A stretch of DNA of 14,402 nt from Lachnospiraceae bacterium UBA7060. GTDB taxonomy: Bacteria > Bacillota > Clostridia > Lachnospirales > Lachnospiraceae. The stretch is taken from positions 1 through 14,402 of the forward strand of contig DLAA01000115.1 of NCBI GenBank assembly GCA_002493835.1, in the 5' to 3' direction. The position numbers and the translations under genes were made by a program. Shown here one piece after another: positions 14,390 through 14,402 of the stretch. The stretch's first letter is position 1. Each line of letters starts with the position of its first letter. Under the pieces are notes generated by a model that made no database searches, was not told the origin of the DNA, and saw nothing but the letters and a program-made list of their open reading frames with translations.

Positions 14390-14402
14390 TCTTAAGGAAA
14401 GT

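Noticed and set aside
1..14402. CRISPR arrays, tRNA or rRNA genes, insertion sequences, phage genes
   Set aside because: No regular spacer-repeat pattern, cloverleaf, transposase or integrase motif was seen on either strand.

Overview
The window looks like chromosome from a motile member of the Clostridia, most likely Lachnospiraceae. The grounds are moderate GC, strong GGAGG-type ribosome binding sites, a DUF6033-like protein behind a SigD-type (flagellar sigma) promoter, and an intact pstSCAB-phoU-phoBR operon with a Gram-positive style Pho box. Family names come from reading protein motifs by eye; no database search was run.

Layout. 1-300: the 3' part of a small plus-strand gene of unknown function, closed by a perfect 20-bp stem terminator. 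342-1467: two separately promoted minus-strand genes, an Rrf2-family regulator with three cysteines and a CmpB-type (PF06541-like) membrane protein. 1704-2441: a plus-strand DUF6033-like gene with a SigD-type promoter and its own terminator. 2571-9132: a minus-strand phosphate-starvation operon read as pstS-pstC-pstA-pstB-phoU-phoB-phoR, with most genes overlapping or abutting and one structured 126-nt gap before phoB. 9133-9428: a non-coding junction holding the Pho box, a pstS leader hairpin and the terminator of the next operon upstream. 9429-14212: a minus-strand five-gene cassette read as SCP2-like lipid-binding protein, alpha/beta hydrolase, stand-alone condensation-domain protein, acyl carrier protein, fatty-acyl ligase. 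14213-14402: a control region with two TetR-type palindromes on the cassette promoter and a divergent plus-strand promoter leading out of the window.

How the genes work together. PstS captures phosphate outside the cell, PstC/PstA/PstB import it with ATP, PhoU couples transport state to signalling, and PhoR/PhoB control transcription, presumably of this same operon through the Pho box. In the right-hand cassette the ligase could activate a fatty acid and load it on the carrier protein, and the condensation protein could pass the acyl group to an unknown amine or alcohol. The hydrolase and SCP2 protein would process or carry the lipid product.

The two most interesting items are this dissected acyl-conjugation cassette with no adenylation gene for an acceptor, and a PstS whose two halves are in swapped (circularly permuted) order. 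No tRNA, rRNA, CRISPR array, insertion sequence or phage gene was seen.
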